DNA of 64,000 nt. Source: Alphaproteobacteria bacterium. GTDB lineage: Bacteria; Pseudomonadota; Alphaproteobacteria; Thalassobaculales; Thalassobaculaceae. The stretch is from the NCBI GenBank assembly GCA_024742275.1, contig JANSYS010000008.1, positions 1-64,000 of the forward strand, written 5' to 3'. The position numbers and the translations under genes were made by a program. This document shows, piece after piece, positions 1-9,166 of this stretch. Position 1 is the first letter of the stretch. Every line of letters starts with the position of its first letter. The notes beneath the pieces were generated by a model, which ran no database searches, had not been told where the DNA came from, and saw nothing but the letters and a program-made list of their open reading frames with translations.

Positions 1-408
1 GAAACCAACCCAAACCCAAGGAACGCTAGCTTCTCGAAACAGACGATCGCTCGCCCGCTCCGGATACGGTCCAGCAAAAACCAAAGCCGAACCGCCGCCC
101 GCGCATCCCTTCCATTTTCCAACTATGTCAAAAAACTAGGGTCAACCCGAAGGCCAGACACCCATACTCCGGCGCGAAGAAGCCCGTGGCGCGACTGACG
201 CGCCTCGAACTGATCCTTTCCGGAGGCCGCGACTGGCGTAGCCGCCGCGGTGAGTGGGTATATAGCCAACGCCGATCCGGGGTGCAAGCGCATTCTGAAG
301 AAAAAACGTCATACTCGAGATGCTGACTTCTCAGTCCCCCTATGGCACCATATTTAGCTATGCAGCACGCGCCCGCGCGCAGGGGCATTTCCAGGGGCCA
401 GAGGCGCC
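1..408. other. Left-edge non-coding stretch
   Basis: I see no supportable gene here. Frames are open on both strands, but none has a recognisable family match or a convincing ribosome binding site. A TTGACA-like hexamer lies on the minus strand at 126-131 without a matching -10 box. The stretch ends in the upstream region of the lipoprotein gene. No tRNA T-arm pattern was seen. Confidence 0.4.
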
Positions 409-945
409 ATGACGCGATTTCGGACACTTGCGGCGCTTGCCGCCGCCTTTTTCCCGATCCTGGCGATCGCCGGCTGCGTGAACAATCCGTTCGACGACAC
501 CGTGGCCACCACCGGACGGGAGGCGGTGCCGGCCACCGGCAACGCGCCGAGCCAGAACCTGGGCCAGAACCTGGGGCAGAACCAAGGCCAGGCCAGGCTC
601 AACGGGTTCGCACAGTTCGACGATATACCAATTCCGGTCGATGCCGAGATGGATCTCGGCCAGACCCTGGTGCTCGGCGATCGCGAAGGCTGGATCGGCC
701 GGCTGTCGCTCGATGTCCGCCACGGGATGACGGACATGTATGCCTTCTACGAGCAGGAAATGCCCCGGTTCGGCTGGGAGCGGATTACGTCCGTTCGCGC
801 CCGGATTTCCACCCTCACCTACCAGCGCGGCCCGCGGGTCGCGACCATCACGCTGCAGCCCACCTTGACCGCCGGCACCATCGTCGATTTCACGGTCGCC
901 CCTGGCCGGACGGGCGCATCCGACGGTACCGTGCCGGGCAGCTGA
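409..945 (+). CDS. Putative outer-membrane or periplasmic lipoprotein
   Basis: The protein has 178 residues. A hydrophobic signal peptide ends in the lipobox AIAGC, with Cys23 as the predicted lipidated residue. A low-complexity segment at residues 48-61 repeats the unit GQNL/GQNQ. The remaining ~115 residues form a compact domain beginning PIPVDAEMDLGQTL, with a later YAFYEQEMPRFGWE stretch that looks like a small alpha/beta domain. I do not recognise a named family and assign no function. It is a single gene, convergent with the DUF1489 gene downstream. The start follows a purine-rich AGAGG. Exported lipoprotein is well supported; the role is unknown. Confidence 0.75.
   Translation: MTRFRTLAALAAAFFPILAIAGCVNNPFDDTVATTGREAVPATGNAPSQNLGQNLGQNQGQARLNGFAQFDDIPIPVDAEMDLGQTLVLGDREGWIGRLSLDVRHGMTDMYAFYEQEMPRFGWERITSVRARISTLTYQRGPRVATITLQPTLTAGTIVDFTVAPGRTGASDGTVPGS
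551..590 (+). repeat. 12-bp tandem repeat inside lipoprotein gene
   Basis: About three imperfect copies of a 12-bp unit (cagaacctgggc) lie in frame and encode the QNLG/QNQG repeats after the lipidation site. In-frame repeats of this kind can change copy number without breaking the reading frame. Confidence 0.6.
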
Positions 946-966
946 CGCGGCCGGATCTCCGGCGCC

Positions 967-1422
967 TCAGATCAGGCCGAGCGCGCGAAGCTCCCGCAGC
1001 ATCTCCTCCGGCATCTCGTCGGTGCCGTCCGTCTCGGCACCGGCCAGGTCCGCCGGCGCGTCAGCCGCCGGCAGGTAGCGCCAGCCCTGGAACGGCCGGT
1101 GCGGCCGCGGATCGACGCGGATCAACTCCGGTTCCAGGACCAGGGCGCAGCAGCGCCGACCCTCGTGGTCGACCGCCTCCTCGATGGCATGGAACGGCTG
1201 GCGGACCCGGACCTCCCGGCGGATCACCCAGAACAGCGAGCCTGACGGCCCCTCCTCCGGATCCATGATCTCGTCGACGCGGCGCGGAAAATTGCGCGTG
1301 AGATGGCGGTTGTAGGCCGGCAGTCCAGCGGCCGTCAGTTCAGCGCGGCGCCGCTTCTGGAACGCGGCGAGTTGCTCCACTGTGTCGATGCCGACGCAGA
1401 GCTTTATGAGGTTCAGCGCCAT
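967..1422 (-). CDS. DUF1489 family protein
   Basis: The protein has 151 residues and matches my recall of the DUF1489 family, small conserved alphaproteobacterial proteins of unknown function. Recognisable parts are the opening MALNLIKLCVGIDTVEQL, the TRNFPRR segment, SGSLFWVIRREVRVRQPF, and a WRYLPAADAPADL segment near the C-terminus. No signal peptide or membrane segment is visible, so it is probably cytoplasmic. It lies 19 bases downstream of the SLC13 gene on the same strand and may be the last gene of the mccA transcript. The biochemical role is not known. Confidence 0.75.
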   Translation of the reverse strand: MALNLIKLCVGIDTVEQLAAFQKRRRAELTAAGLPAYNRHLTRNFPRRVDEIMDPEEGPSGSLFWVIRREVRVRQPFHAIEEAVDHEGRRCCALVLEPELIRVDPRPHRPFQGWRYLPAADAPADLAGAETDGTDEMPEEMLRELRALGLI

Positions 1423-1441
1423 GCCGCGATCCGCCCCCCGC

Positions 1442-2836
1442 TCACGGCAGCAGACCGATCACCCGCCACCAGGCGTAGTTCAGGGGCAGCAGGATCAGGA
1501 CGGTGAAGAAGGCGGTCACCAGCGCGGTGCGCACGGCCGCGGAGGCCGAGATGCCGCCGAGTTGCAGCAGCACGATCAGCGGCGGGACCTGATAGGGGAA
1601 CAGGACGGTCGAGAACCCGTTCACAAAGGTCATCAGCACGGTCTTGAGCGGCAGCCCCGACGCAGCGGCAATATCGCCGGCGATCGGCGTCAGAATCGCC
1701 GGAATGCCGGGCATCGTCGAGACGGTGCCGAGCAGCGTCGTCATCAGCGACAGGGCGAAATACGCCTTGGCCGGGTGCTCGCTGTCCATCGCCACGTTGT
1801 CGAGCACGACATGGGCAAGCATCTCGCCGAGGCCGCTATGGGCGACAAGGGCGCCGACGCCGAGGATTCCCGCCACATAGATCAGCGGATTCATCGGCAC
1901 CTTGTCGCGGAACGTCTGTGGCGGCACCAGTCCGACCGCCGGCAGCAGACAGATCAGCCCCGCCGCAAGACTGATCCAGGCGGGCGAGACGCCATGCACC
2001 GCGTCGGTGGCCCAGAGAGCGAGCGCCGCCGCCAGCAACAGGGCGAGACGGACCTCGTCCCGGCTCCAATAGGCCGGCTCCGTGGGCTCCTCGGCCGCCG
2101 CTTCCGGGGTCTGCGGGGTATCGTTGAACAGCCGCCAGACGACCAGCACCAGCAGCACGGACTTCAACAGGCCCAGCACCGGGAAATGGATCAGCAGCCA
2201 GTCGAAATACTGGATCTGGACGCCGTGGAAGGTCTGGGCGGCGCCGAGCAGGACATTGTTCGGCACGTTGGCAGGCAGGATCGCGACGGGTCCGAGATAG
2301 GAGCCGAAGCCGGTGGCGATCACCATGCCGGTCCTGCCGCGCGTGCCGGCCGCGTACCCGAGCCGGTCCGCCAGGGCGAGCACGATCGGCAGCAACAGGA
2401 CGAGACGGCCCATGGTGGAGGGCATCAGGAATCCGAGGGCGAGGCAGACGGTAACCACTCCGGCGATGGTCGCCAGATACCCGCCGGTGAAGCGGCGGAC
2501 CAGGGCGCGCGCGATCCGGCCTCCGAGCCCCGTCCGATCGACCGCCGCGCCGATGATCAGGCCCCCGAACACCAGCCAGAAGGCCGGGCTGGCGAAGCCG
2601 GAAAAGATCACCGGCGGCGTCGAGACGTGCAGGATCATCGCCAGCAGGAAGAACGACACCGCCACCAGATGCTCCGGCAGCAGCACGGTCGCCCAGGCGC
2701 CGATCGCCAGCACTACCAAGGCGGCGGCCTTCATGATTTCCGGCGACGCGCCGTCCGGCACCGGCATGAACCACAGGGTGCAGGACAGGGCCGCGAGGAT
2801 GATCGTCGTGATCAGGTGGCGGGGTGAGGCGGTCAC
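1442..2836 (-). CDS. SLC13/DASS family anion permease
   Basis: The protein has 464 residues and about a dozen hydrophobic segments, the layout of the divalent anion:sodium symporter (SLC13/ArsB-NhaD) superfamily in the inner membrane. The FWLVFGGLIIGAAVDRTGLG region (residues ~86-105) and a second re-entrant-like region near residue 370 (STMPGIPAILTPIAG) fit this fold. Known substrates of the family are dicarboxylates, citrate, sulfate and related anions; the sequence does not show which applies. Its ATG overlaps the mccA stop by 4 bases, implying translational coupling with a biotin carboxylase. A carboxylic-acid substrate tied to leucine or branched-acid metabolism is possible but is inference. 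Confidence 0.8.
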   Translation of the reverse strand: MTASPRHLITTIILAALSCTLWFMPVPDGASPEIMKAAALVVLAIGAWATVLLPEHLVAVSFFLLAMILHVSTPPVIFSGFASPAFWLVFGGLIIGAAVDRTGLGGRIARALVRRFTGGYLATIAGVVTVCLALGFLMPSTMGRLVLLLPIVLALADRLGYAAGTRGRTGMVIATGFGSYLGPVAILPANVPNNVLLGAAQTFHGVQIQYFDWLLIHFPVLGLLKSVLLVLVVWRLFNDTPQTPEAAAEEPTEPAYWSRDEVRLALLLAAALALWATDAVHGVSPAWISLAAGLICLLPAVGLVPPQTFRDKVPMNPLIYVAGILGVGALVAHSGLGEMLAHVVLDNVAMDSEHPAKAYFALSLMTTLLGTVSTMPGIPAILTPIAGDIAAASGLPLKTVLMTFVNGFSTVLFPYQVPPLIVLLQLGGISASAAVRTALVTAFFTVLILLPLNYAWWRVIGLLP

Positions 2837-4884
2837 GCCCCGGCTCCACTATCGACGGCAACCCTGTCGGCGGGCCCGCCGCCATCCGCCGCCCCCTCGG
2901 CCTCGAAGACGACGAGATCGGCCCCCTCCTCGACGAGATCGCCGGCAGCGACCAGCAGGCCTACGACCGTGCCGTCCGCAGGCGCCGCGATCGTATGCTC
3001 CATCTTCATCGCCTCCAGCACGATCAGGGTCGCGCCCTTCTTGACGCTGTCGCCTTCGGACACGGCTACGGACACAACCTTGGCCGGCATCGGCGCCACA
3101 AGGCGCCCGCCGCCCTCCGCCGCATCGTCCAACCCGGCCAACGGATCGACCAGCGATACCGTCCAGGCCCCGCCGTCGACCAGCACCGTGCGTCGGTCTC
3201 GGTCCGCGACCACGCGGACCCTGCGCCGCACGCCGTCGACCGCGACCGACAGCGTGCCATCCGGATCGGCGTCGGCCTCGAGCGTCAGGACGGTCCCGCC
3301 GATCCGCGCCCGCCACCCTTCCCGGTCGGCATGCATCTCGACCTCGATCTCCTCCTCACCCTGTCGAAATCTCAGCGCGTGATGGGCGCTGTCGTTGAGC
3401 CGCCAGGAGTCGGCCCTGGCCCAGGGCGAGTTTGGATCGGCGGTCGACGCGGCATGAGCCCGGGCCTCGGCGTCCAGGCGACGCATCTCCGCGAGCCCGG
3501 CCAGCGCCAGAACATGGTTGGGGGCGGCAGCCGGCGGCGCCAGGGACTCGATCTCGCGGCCGACGAAACCGGTGTCGATGGGTCCCGCGACCACCGCGGG
3601 GTGCTCGACAAGAGCCTTCAGGAATGCCCGGTTGGTCGTCACGCCGACGACCTCGCAGCGCCCCAGCGCCGCGGCGAGCCGAGCCAGCGCCTCGCGGCGG
3701 TCGGCGCCGTGGGCGATCACCTTGGCGATCATCGGGTCATAGTGAACGCTGACCATACCGCCCCGCTCGACGCCGGAATCGATGCGGACGCCGTCACCCT
3801 CGGGGAAGCGCAGATGCGCCAGCCGGCCGGTCTGGGGCATGAAGTCGCGTGCCGGATCCTCGGCGTAGAGCCGGACTTCGACCGCGTGACCGGTGATGGT
3901 CAGATCCGATTGGGCGAACGGCAGCGCCTCCCCCGCGGCGACCTTCAACTGCAGGGCCACGAGATCCAGGCCGGTGATCAGTTCGGTCACGGGATGCTCG
4001 ACCTGGAGCCGGGTGTTCATCTCCATGAAATGGAACGCGCCGGACGCGTCCATGATGAATTCCACGGTCCCGGCACCGACATAGCCGACGGCCTCGGCGG
4101 CGGCCACGGCGGCCGCCCCCATATCGGCTCGCAGCGACGGATCCAAATCCGGCGCCGGCGCCTCCTCCAGGATCTTTTGGTGCCGGCGCTGGGCCGAGCA
4201 ATCGCGTTCGAACAGGTGAACGGTATTGCCGTGGCTGTCGGCAAAGACCTGGATTTCGACGTGCCGCGGCCGCTCCAGATACTTCTCGACGATCAGCCTG
4301 TCGTCGCCGAAGGACGCCATACCTTCGCGCTTCGCCCCGTCGATCCCGGCGGTGAGATCGTCGGTGCCGCGCACCACGCGCATGCCCTTGCCGCCACCGC
4401 CGGCCGACGCCTTGAGCAGGACCGGAAAGCCGATCTCGCGGGCCGCGGCGGCCAGACGCTCCGGTGTCTGGTCGTCGCCGTGGTAGCCGGGCACGAGCGG
4501 CACCCCCGCGGTCTCCATCAGCGCCTTGGCGCCGGCCTTGGAGCCCATGGCCTCGATCGCGCCGGCCGGCGGACCGACAAAGGCGATACCCGCGGCATCG
4601 CAGGCTTCCGCGAACGCCGCGTTCTCCGACAGGAACCCGTAGCCCGGGTGGATCGCCTCGGCGCCGGCGCGGCGGGCGACCTCAAGAATCCGCTCGGCCA
4701 CGAGATAGCTTTCGGACGCCGGTGCCGGTCCGATCGGCCAGGCCTCGTCGCAGGCGCGGACATGCAACGCGTCGCGGTCGGCCTCGGAATAGACGGCGAT
4801 CGTCCGCAAGCCCATGGCGCGGGCGGTGCGGGCTATGCGCACAGCGATCTCGCCGCGATTGGCGATCAGCAGGCTGGAGAACAT
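2833..4884 (-). CDS. liuD: 3-methylcrotonyl-CoA carboxylase, alpha (biotin carboxylase) subunit
   Basis: The protein has 683 residues and carries out the ATP-dependent carboxylation of biotin in the conversion of 3-methylcrotonyl-CoA to 3-methylglutaconyl-CoA (leucine degradation). An N-terminal biotin carboxylase domain opens FSSLLIANRGEIAVRIAR; the Gly-rich ATP-grasp loop KASAGGGGKGMR and MNTRLQVEHPVTE are present. A BT-like middle region follows. The C-terminal biotinyl domain has the site EAMKMEHT with Lys627. Length and order match MccA rather than the closely related propionyl-CoA or geranyl-CoA carboxylases, and the nearby MccB and LiuC favour this call. The gene (also mccA) is separated from mccB by liuC and by dimethylargininase on the opposite strand. 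Confidence 0.9.
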   Translation of the reverse strand: MFSSLLIANRGEIAVRIARTARAMGLRTIAVYSEADRDALHVRACDEAWPIGPAPASESYLVAERILEVARRAGAEAIHPGYGFLSENAAFAEACDAAGIAFVGPPAGAIEAMGSKAGAKALMETAGVPLVPGYHGDDQTPERLAAAAREIGFPVLLKASAGGGGKGMRVVRGTDDLTAGIDGAKREGMASFGDDRLIVEKYLERPRHVEIQVFADSHGNTVHLFERDCSAQRRHQKILEEAPAPDLDPSLRADMGAAAVAAAEAVGYVGAGTVEFIMDASGAFHFMEMNTRLQVEHPVTELITGLDLVALQLKVAAGEALPFAQSDLTITGHAVEVRLYAEDPARDFMPQTGRLAHLRFPEGDGVRIDSGVERGGMVSVHYDPMIAKVIAHGADRREALARLAAALGRCEVVGVTTNRAFLKALVEHPAVVAGPIDTGFVGREIESLAPPAAAPNHVLALAGLAEMRRLDAEARAHAASTADPNSPWARADSWRLNDSAHHALRFRQGEEEIEVEMHADREGWRARIGGTVLTLEADADPDGTLSVAVDGVRRRVRVVADRDRRTVLVDGGAWTVSLVDPLAGLDDAAEGGGRLVAPMPAKVVSVAVSEGDSVKKGATLIVLEAMKMEHTIAAPADGTVVGLLVAAGDLVEEGADLVVFEAEGAADGGGPADRVAVDSGAGA

Positions 4885-5101
4885 CGGCTCTGGTCCTGAT
4901 GCTTGGGTCGGCCGGAAGGCCGGATATCTGGAAAGCCGAGCATAGGAAGCCGGCAGCCGGAATTCAAAGGTGACTGTGGGTCACCCGCACGCGGGCGGCA
5001 CGGAACCGGGGTCTTCCGGGTGGTCGGCAGGCGGCGAAATGGTGGACGCGGGTCCGGGACTCCGACATATGGGTCAGTCACAACCCGCCTCGGACCATGC
5101 C

Positions 5102-5917
5102 ATGCCAATCCAGGACCGATCGTTCCGTTTCACCCACGCCATCCTACGCCGCCCAGCGGACAGCATCGTCGACGGCCTGCGCGCGGTCGATACGGGCACG
5201 CCGGATGTCACGCTGTTCCGCACCCACCACGAGGCGTACCGGGCGGCCCTGGAAACGGCGGGCCTGAAAACCACGGTGCTGCCTCCGCTGGAGGACTTTC
5301 CCGACAGCGTCTTCGTTGAAGATGCGGCTCTGTGCCTGCCCGAGGGCGCCATCGTCATGCGTCCGGGCGCACCCACGAGGCTCGGGGAGGCTGTGAAGAT
5401 CGAGCCGGCCCTGCGCGACGCGTATGGCGACGTCCGGCACCTGCCGTCCCTCGGCGACCATGGCCATGGCCGGATCGAGGGTGGCGACGTCATTGTGACA
5501 GGCACCGAGATCCTGGTCGGCCGCTCGGCCCGGACAAACGGAGCGGGGATCGAAGCGCTGCGCGAAACCGTGCGCGACTGGGGGTATCGCGTGCGGGAAC
5601 TCGCCACACCGCCCGACGTGCTGCATTTCAAGACCGATTGCGGACTGCTCGACGGAGAAACGATCCTGGTCACCCGGCGGCTGGCCGCCGGCGGTCAACT
5701 CGACGGCTACCGGCTCATCCCCGTGGCCGACGGCGAGGAAGCCGCTGCCAATGCGGTCCGGGTGAACGACATCGTCCTGCTGCCGGCCGGCTTCCCCCGC
5801 ACCGCCGAGACGGTCCGGGACGCCGGCTATACCGTGGTCGAACTGGAGAACAGCGAAGCGGCCAAGGTGGACGGCGGGATGTCCTGCCTGTCGCTAAGGT
5901 TCCAGCGGAGCGCTTAG
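5102..5917 (+). CDS. Dimethylargininase (DDAH) family amidinohydrolase
   Basis: The protein has 271 residues from the ATG at 5102; upstream in-frame starts lack family-like sequence. It fits N(G),N(G)-dimethylarginine dimethylaminohydrolase, which splits methylated arginine into citrulline and methylamines. Family-like features are FPDSVFVEDAAL near residues 66-77 (substrate-binding acidic residues), GRIEGGDVIV (~123-132), the catalytic His in DVLHFKTDCG (His175), and a near-terminal nucleophile in GGMSCLSLR (Cys262). The pentein fold is shared with arginine deiminase and amidinotransferases, so substrate choice is inferred from length and motifs. It is the only plus-strand gene inside the leucine catabolism block. 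Confidence 0.85.
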   Translation: MPIQDRSFRFTHAILRRPADSIVDGLRAVDTGTPDVTLFRTHHEAYRAALETAGLKTTVLPPLEDFPDSVFVEDAALCLPEGAIVMRPGAPTRLGEAVKIEPALRDAYGDVRHLPSLGDHGHGRIEGGDVIVTGTEILVGRSARTNGAGIEALRETVRDWGYRVRELATPPDVLHFKTDCGLLDGETILVTRRLAAGGQLDGYRLIPVADGEEAAANAVRVNDIVLLPAGFPRTAETVRDAGYTVVELENSEAAKVDGGMSCLSLRFQRSA

Positions 5918-5967
5918 AACAGTAGGGCGGAATCGCGCACCGCCCCGTCGCACAGCTCGCCGACGGA

Positions 5968-6777
5968 TCAGGCGCCCCAGGTCGGTTTGCGCTTCTCCAG
6001 AAACGCGCTGAGACCTTCCTTCGCCTCGTCGCCGGCGCGCTGCCGGGCGATCCGTTGCGCGGTGTCGCGCACCAGAAGGTCATCGATCCGCTTTCCCGCC
6101 ACCTGGCCGATCAGGTCCTTCGAGGCGCGCACCGCCAGCGGCCCGGACCCCGTGATATGGTCGACCAGGTTCTCCACCGCCGCATCCAGCTCCGACTCGT
6201 CGGCTGTCACTTGATGGACCAGGCCGAGCCGCAGGGCCTCGTCGGCGTCGAACCGCTCTCCGGTAAGGAAGTAGCGGCGCGCCGCCCGCTCTCCGATCGC
6301 CCGGAGCGCATATGGGCTTATCGCTCCAGGAATGATGCCCAGCTTGACCTCGCTGAAGGAAAAGACCGCGTTGCGCACCGCCACCGCCATGTCGCAGGTC
6401 GCGGTCAATCCGACCCCGCCGCCGAGCGCAGCACCGTTGATCCGGGCAATGGTCGGCATCGGCATCCGGTCGAGCCGCTTCATCAGCCCGGCGAGCTTCA
6501 TCGCGTCCTGGAAATTGTCATGGTCTCCCTGGCTGCCAGCCTTCTGCATCCATCCGATTTCCGCGCCCGCCGAGAACGCGGCACCGGCGCCGGTCAGCAC
6601 CAGGACCCGCACCTTGGTCTCGGACGAAAGGCGTTCCAGCGTCTCGGTGAGGTCCTGAATCAGCACATCGTCGAAAGCGTTCCGAATCTCCGGACGGTTC
6701 AACGTCAGGCGCACCACGCCGCGGTCGTCTTGCTCCAGCAGGATGGTTTCCGGTCGCTGAATGTCGTGTCGGATCAT
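5968..6777 (-). CDS. liuC: Enoyl-CoA hydratase, probable methylglutaconyl-CoA hydratase
   Basis: The crotonase-fold protein has 269 residues from the ATG at 6777, which has a GAGAGGAAA ribosome binding site just upstream; a longer frame to 6927 would run into mccB. LTLNRPEIRNAFDD, the oxyanion-hole segment FSAGAEIGWMQ and INGAALGGGVGL are visible. LiuC hydrates 3-methylglutaconyl-CoA to HMG-CoA, the step after methylcrotonyl-CoA carboxylase. The gene follows mccB by 115 bases on the same strand. Crotonase membership is certain. The methylglutaconyl substrate rests on context and on similarity I recall for LiuC proteins. Confidence 0.85.
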   Translation of the reverse strand: MIRHDIQRPETILLEQDDRGVVRLTLNRPEIRNAFDDVLIQDLTETLERLSSETKVRVLVLTGAGAAFSAGAEIGWMQKAGSQGDHDNFQDAMKLAGLMKRLDRMPMPTIARINGAALGGGVGLTATCDMAVAVRNAVFSFSEVKLGIIPGAISPYALRAIGERAARRYFLTGERFDADEALRLGLVHQVTADESELDAAVENLVDHITGSGPLAVRASKDLIGQVAGKRIDDLLVRDTAQRIARQRAGDEAKEGLSAFLEKRKPTWGA

Positions 6778-6892
6778 TGCCGGGTTTCCTCTCTCGTCGT
6801 CCCGGAGCGGATCCGGGAGTCGCGGGGTCGATAACGGGGCGAAACCGATCGCGAAGCGCGCACCCGGTTCGCCAATCGGCCGGGCCGAGCCG

Positions 6893-8500
6893 TCACATCC
6901 GGAACAGGCCGAACTTGGTCTCGCCAATCTCCCGATTCAATGCCGCGGAGAGCGATAGGGCGAGCACCGTCCGGGTCTCGGCCGGATCGAGGATCCCATC
7001 GTCCCACAATCGGGCTGTCGCGTAGTAAGGATGTCCCTGGGTTTCGTACTGCTCGCGGATCGGCGCCTTGAACGCCTCCTCATCCTCCGCGCTCCAACTC
7101 TCGCCGCGCGCTTCAAGCCCGTCCCGCCGGACCTGACCCAGAACGTTCGCCGCCTGCTCGCCCCCCATCACCGAAATCCGCGCCGTCGGCCACGTGTAGA
7201 GCATCCGCGGCCCGAACGCCCGACCGCACATGCCGTAGTTTCCGGCCCCGAACGATCCGCCGACGATCACGGTGAACTTGGGCACCGCCGCCGTCGCCAC
7301 GGCGGTGACCAGCTTGGCCCCGTCCTTGGCGATCCCCCCGGCCTCGTACTTTCGGCCGACCATGAAGCCGGTGATGTTCTGGAGGAACAGCAGCGGAATT
7401 CCGCGCTGGGAGCAGAGTTCGATGAAATGGGCGCCTTTCTGGGCCGACTCCGAAAACAGGATCCCGTTGTTGGCGACGATGCCCACCGGGTAGCCATGGA
7501 TGCGGGCGAAGCCGGTGACCAGCGACGTGCCGTACAGCGGCTTGAATTCGTCAAGCTCGCTGCCGTCGACGATACGGGCGATGACCTCGCGGATTTCCGC
7601 TGGCTTCCGCAGATCGTCCGGCATGATGCCGTAGATCTCGGCCGGGTCGTAGGCCGGCGGCTCCGGGTCGCGCAGTTCCACCGCCGACGGTTTGCGCCGG
7701 TTCAGGTTCTCGACGATACGCCGGGCAAGACCCAGGGCGTGCGGATCGTTCTGCGCCATGTGATCGGTGACGCCGGAGATCCGCGAATGCACGTCGGCGC
7801 CGCCCAAGTCCTCGGCCGAGACCACTTCGCCGGTCGCAGCCTTTACCAACGGCGGGCCGCCGAGGAAGATCGTCCCCTGCCCCTTCACGATGATGCTTTC
7901 GTCGGCCATCGCCGGCACGTAGGCACCGCCGGCGGTGCAGCTTCCCATCACCACGGCGATCTGCGGAATGCCTTCCGCCGACATCTGCGCCTGGTTGTAG
8001 AAGATCCGGCCGAAATGGTCGCGGTCCGGAAACACTTCGTCCTGGTTAGGCAGATTGGCCCCGCCGCTGTCGACCAGATACACGCAGGGCAGGTTGTTCT
8101 CCCGTGCGATATCCTGAGCGCGCAGGTGCTTCTTCACGGTCATCGGATAGTAGGTGCCGCCCTTCACGGTGGCGTCGTTGCAGACCACGACGCACTCGCG
8201 ACCGCCGACCCGACCGATGCCCGTCAGGATGCCTGCAGCCGGGACTTCTCCGCCGTACATGCCGTCGGCGGCAAGCTGGCTGAATTCCAAGAAGGGTGCG
8301 CCCGGATCGAGCAGGGACCGGATGCGGTCGCGAGGCAGCAGTTTGCCGCGCGACAAGTGACGCTCCCGCGCCCGCTCGCCGCCGCCCTGCTTCACCGAAC
8401 GGACCTTGTCCCGCAACTCCTCCACCAGGGCGGCGGTGCGCTCGGCGTTCCGCTTGAACCCGTCCGACCGGGTGTCGACCGCAGATCGAATTCTGGCCAC
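6893..8500 (-). CDS. liuB: 3-methylcrotonyl-CoA carboxylase, beta (carboxyltransferase) subunit
   Basis: The carboxyltransferase has 535 residues, the usual MccB length. It moves the carboxyl group from biotin to 3-methylcrotonyl-CoA. Characteristic segments are [62 protein letters not shown], the first oxyanion hole [14 protein letters not shown], and the second [19 protein letters not shown] (~420-438). The run YGMCGRA and the GGANLPNQ motif distinguish MccB from propionyl-CoA carboxylase beta. It is also called mccB. It lies 3 bases after the HCCA isomerase gene, so the two are probably co-transcribed. Confidence 0.95.
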   Translation of the reverse strand: MARIRSAVDTRSDGFKRNAERTAALVEELRDKVRSVKQGGGERARERHLSRGKLLPRDRIRSLLDPGAPFLEFSQLAADGMYGGEVPAAGILTGIGRVGGRECVVVCNDATVKGGTYYPMTVKKHLRAQDIARENNLPCVYLVDSGGANLPNQDEVFPDRDHFGRIFYNQAQMSAEGIPQIAVVMGSCTAGGAYVPAMADESIIVKGQGTIFLGGPPLVKAATGEVVSAEDLGGADVHSRISGVTDHMAQNDPHALGLARRIVENLNRRKPSAVELRDPEPPAYDPAEIYGIMPDDLRKPAEIREVIARIVDGSELDEFKPLYGTSLVTGFARIHGYPVGIVANNGILFSESAQKGAHFIELCSQRGIPLLFLQNITGFMVGRKYEAGGIAKDGAKLVTAVATAAVPKFTVIVGGSFGAGNYGMCGRAFGPRMLYTWPTARISVMGGEQAANVLGQVRRDGLEARGESWSAEDEEAFKAPIREQYETQGHPYYATARLWDDGILDPAETRTVLALSLSAALNREIGETKFGLFRM

Positions 8501-8503
8501 GGG

Positions 8504-9136
8504 CTACCAGCCCCCGGTCGCGAGCCAACGCTCGACATGATCGAGCCGGTCGGCGCCCCAGAACGGTTCGCCGTCCACGACGAAGAAGGGCGAGCCGCAA
8601 ACGCCGGCCTGCATCGCCGCCTCGATCTCCGTCTTCAGCCGTTCCTTGACCGCCGGGTCGCCGAGTGCCGCCGTCAATTCTCCGGCGTCCAGGCCGACCG
8701 TGCCCGCGATCCGGGCCACCGCCTCGGCGCCGCGGATGTCACCGCCCCGGGCAAATGCCTCGTCGTACAACGCCTTGACCAGCGCAACCGCTTTATCGGG
8801 GTGACGATCCTTGGTCCAGTAGACCGCCCGCGCCGCCGGGACGGACGGGAACGGCATGACCTCTGGCAGAACGAAGGGCAGGCCCATCATCCGGGCGGTC
8901 CGGTCCATGTCGCGACGGGCATAGTCGCCCTTGATCGGGATATCCAGCAGCGGCTGGGCTCCCGTCGCCTTGAAGATCACGCCGAGCAGGACCGGTTTCC
9001 AATCGACCTCGCGACCGTACAGGCCCGCCATCTCGCCGATCTTATGCGCCGCCAGGTAGCCGTAGGGCGAGGAGAAGTCGAAATAGAAGTCTATCGGCGG
9101 TTTTGCGTCCTCGCCGGACTCGTCGGTCTCGGTCAT
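8504..9136 (-). CDS. 2-hydroxychromene-2-carboxylate isomerase family (DsbA fold, GST kappa-like)
   Basis: The protein has 210 residues. It opens PIDFYFDFSSPYGYLAAHKIGEMA, the N-terminal thioredoxin-like signature of HCCA isomerase/GST-kappa proteins, with Ser in place of the catalytic Cys of DsbA. It ends in GVCGSPFFVVDGEPFWGADRLDHVERWL, also typical. Known family members isomerise 2-hydroxychromene-2-carboxylate using glutathione in naphthalene degradation, but most chromosomal copies have no established substrate. Its position directly upstream of mccB suggests a CoA- or glutathione-linked role in acid catabolism, which is inference only. Confidence 0.85.
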   Translation of the reverse strand: MTETDESGEDAKPPIDFYFDFSSPYGYLAAHKIGEMAGLYGREVDWKPVLLGVIFKATGAQPLLDIPIKGDYARRDMDRTARMMGLPFVLPEVMPFPSVPAARAVYWTKDRHPDKAVALVKALYDEAFARGGDIRGAEAVARIAGTVGLDAGELTAALGDPAVKERLKTEIEAAMQAGVCGSPFFVVDGEPFWGADRLDHVERWLATGGW

Positions 9137-9166
9137 GTCAGATCCTCCCAGATGCGGCCCATTGTG

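Noticed and set aside
128-427. Minus-strand ORF of 99 codons at the left edge
   Set aside because: No ribosome binding site, no recognisable motif, and it overlaps the lipoprotein start and its upstream region.
6778-6927. Extended start for the liuC-like gene
   Set aside because: It would overlap mccB; a good ribosome binding site and the family N-terminus support the ATG at 6777.
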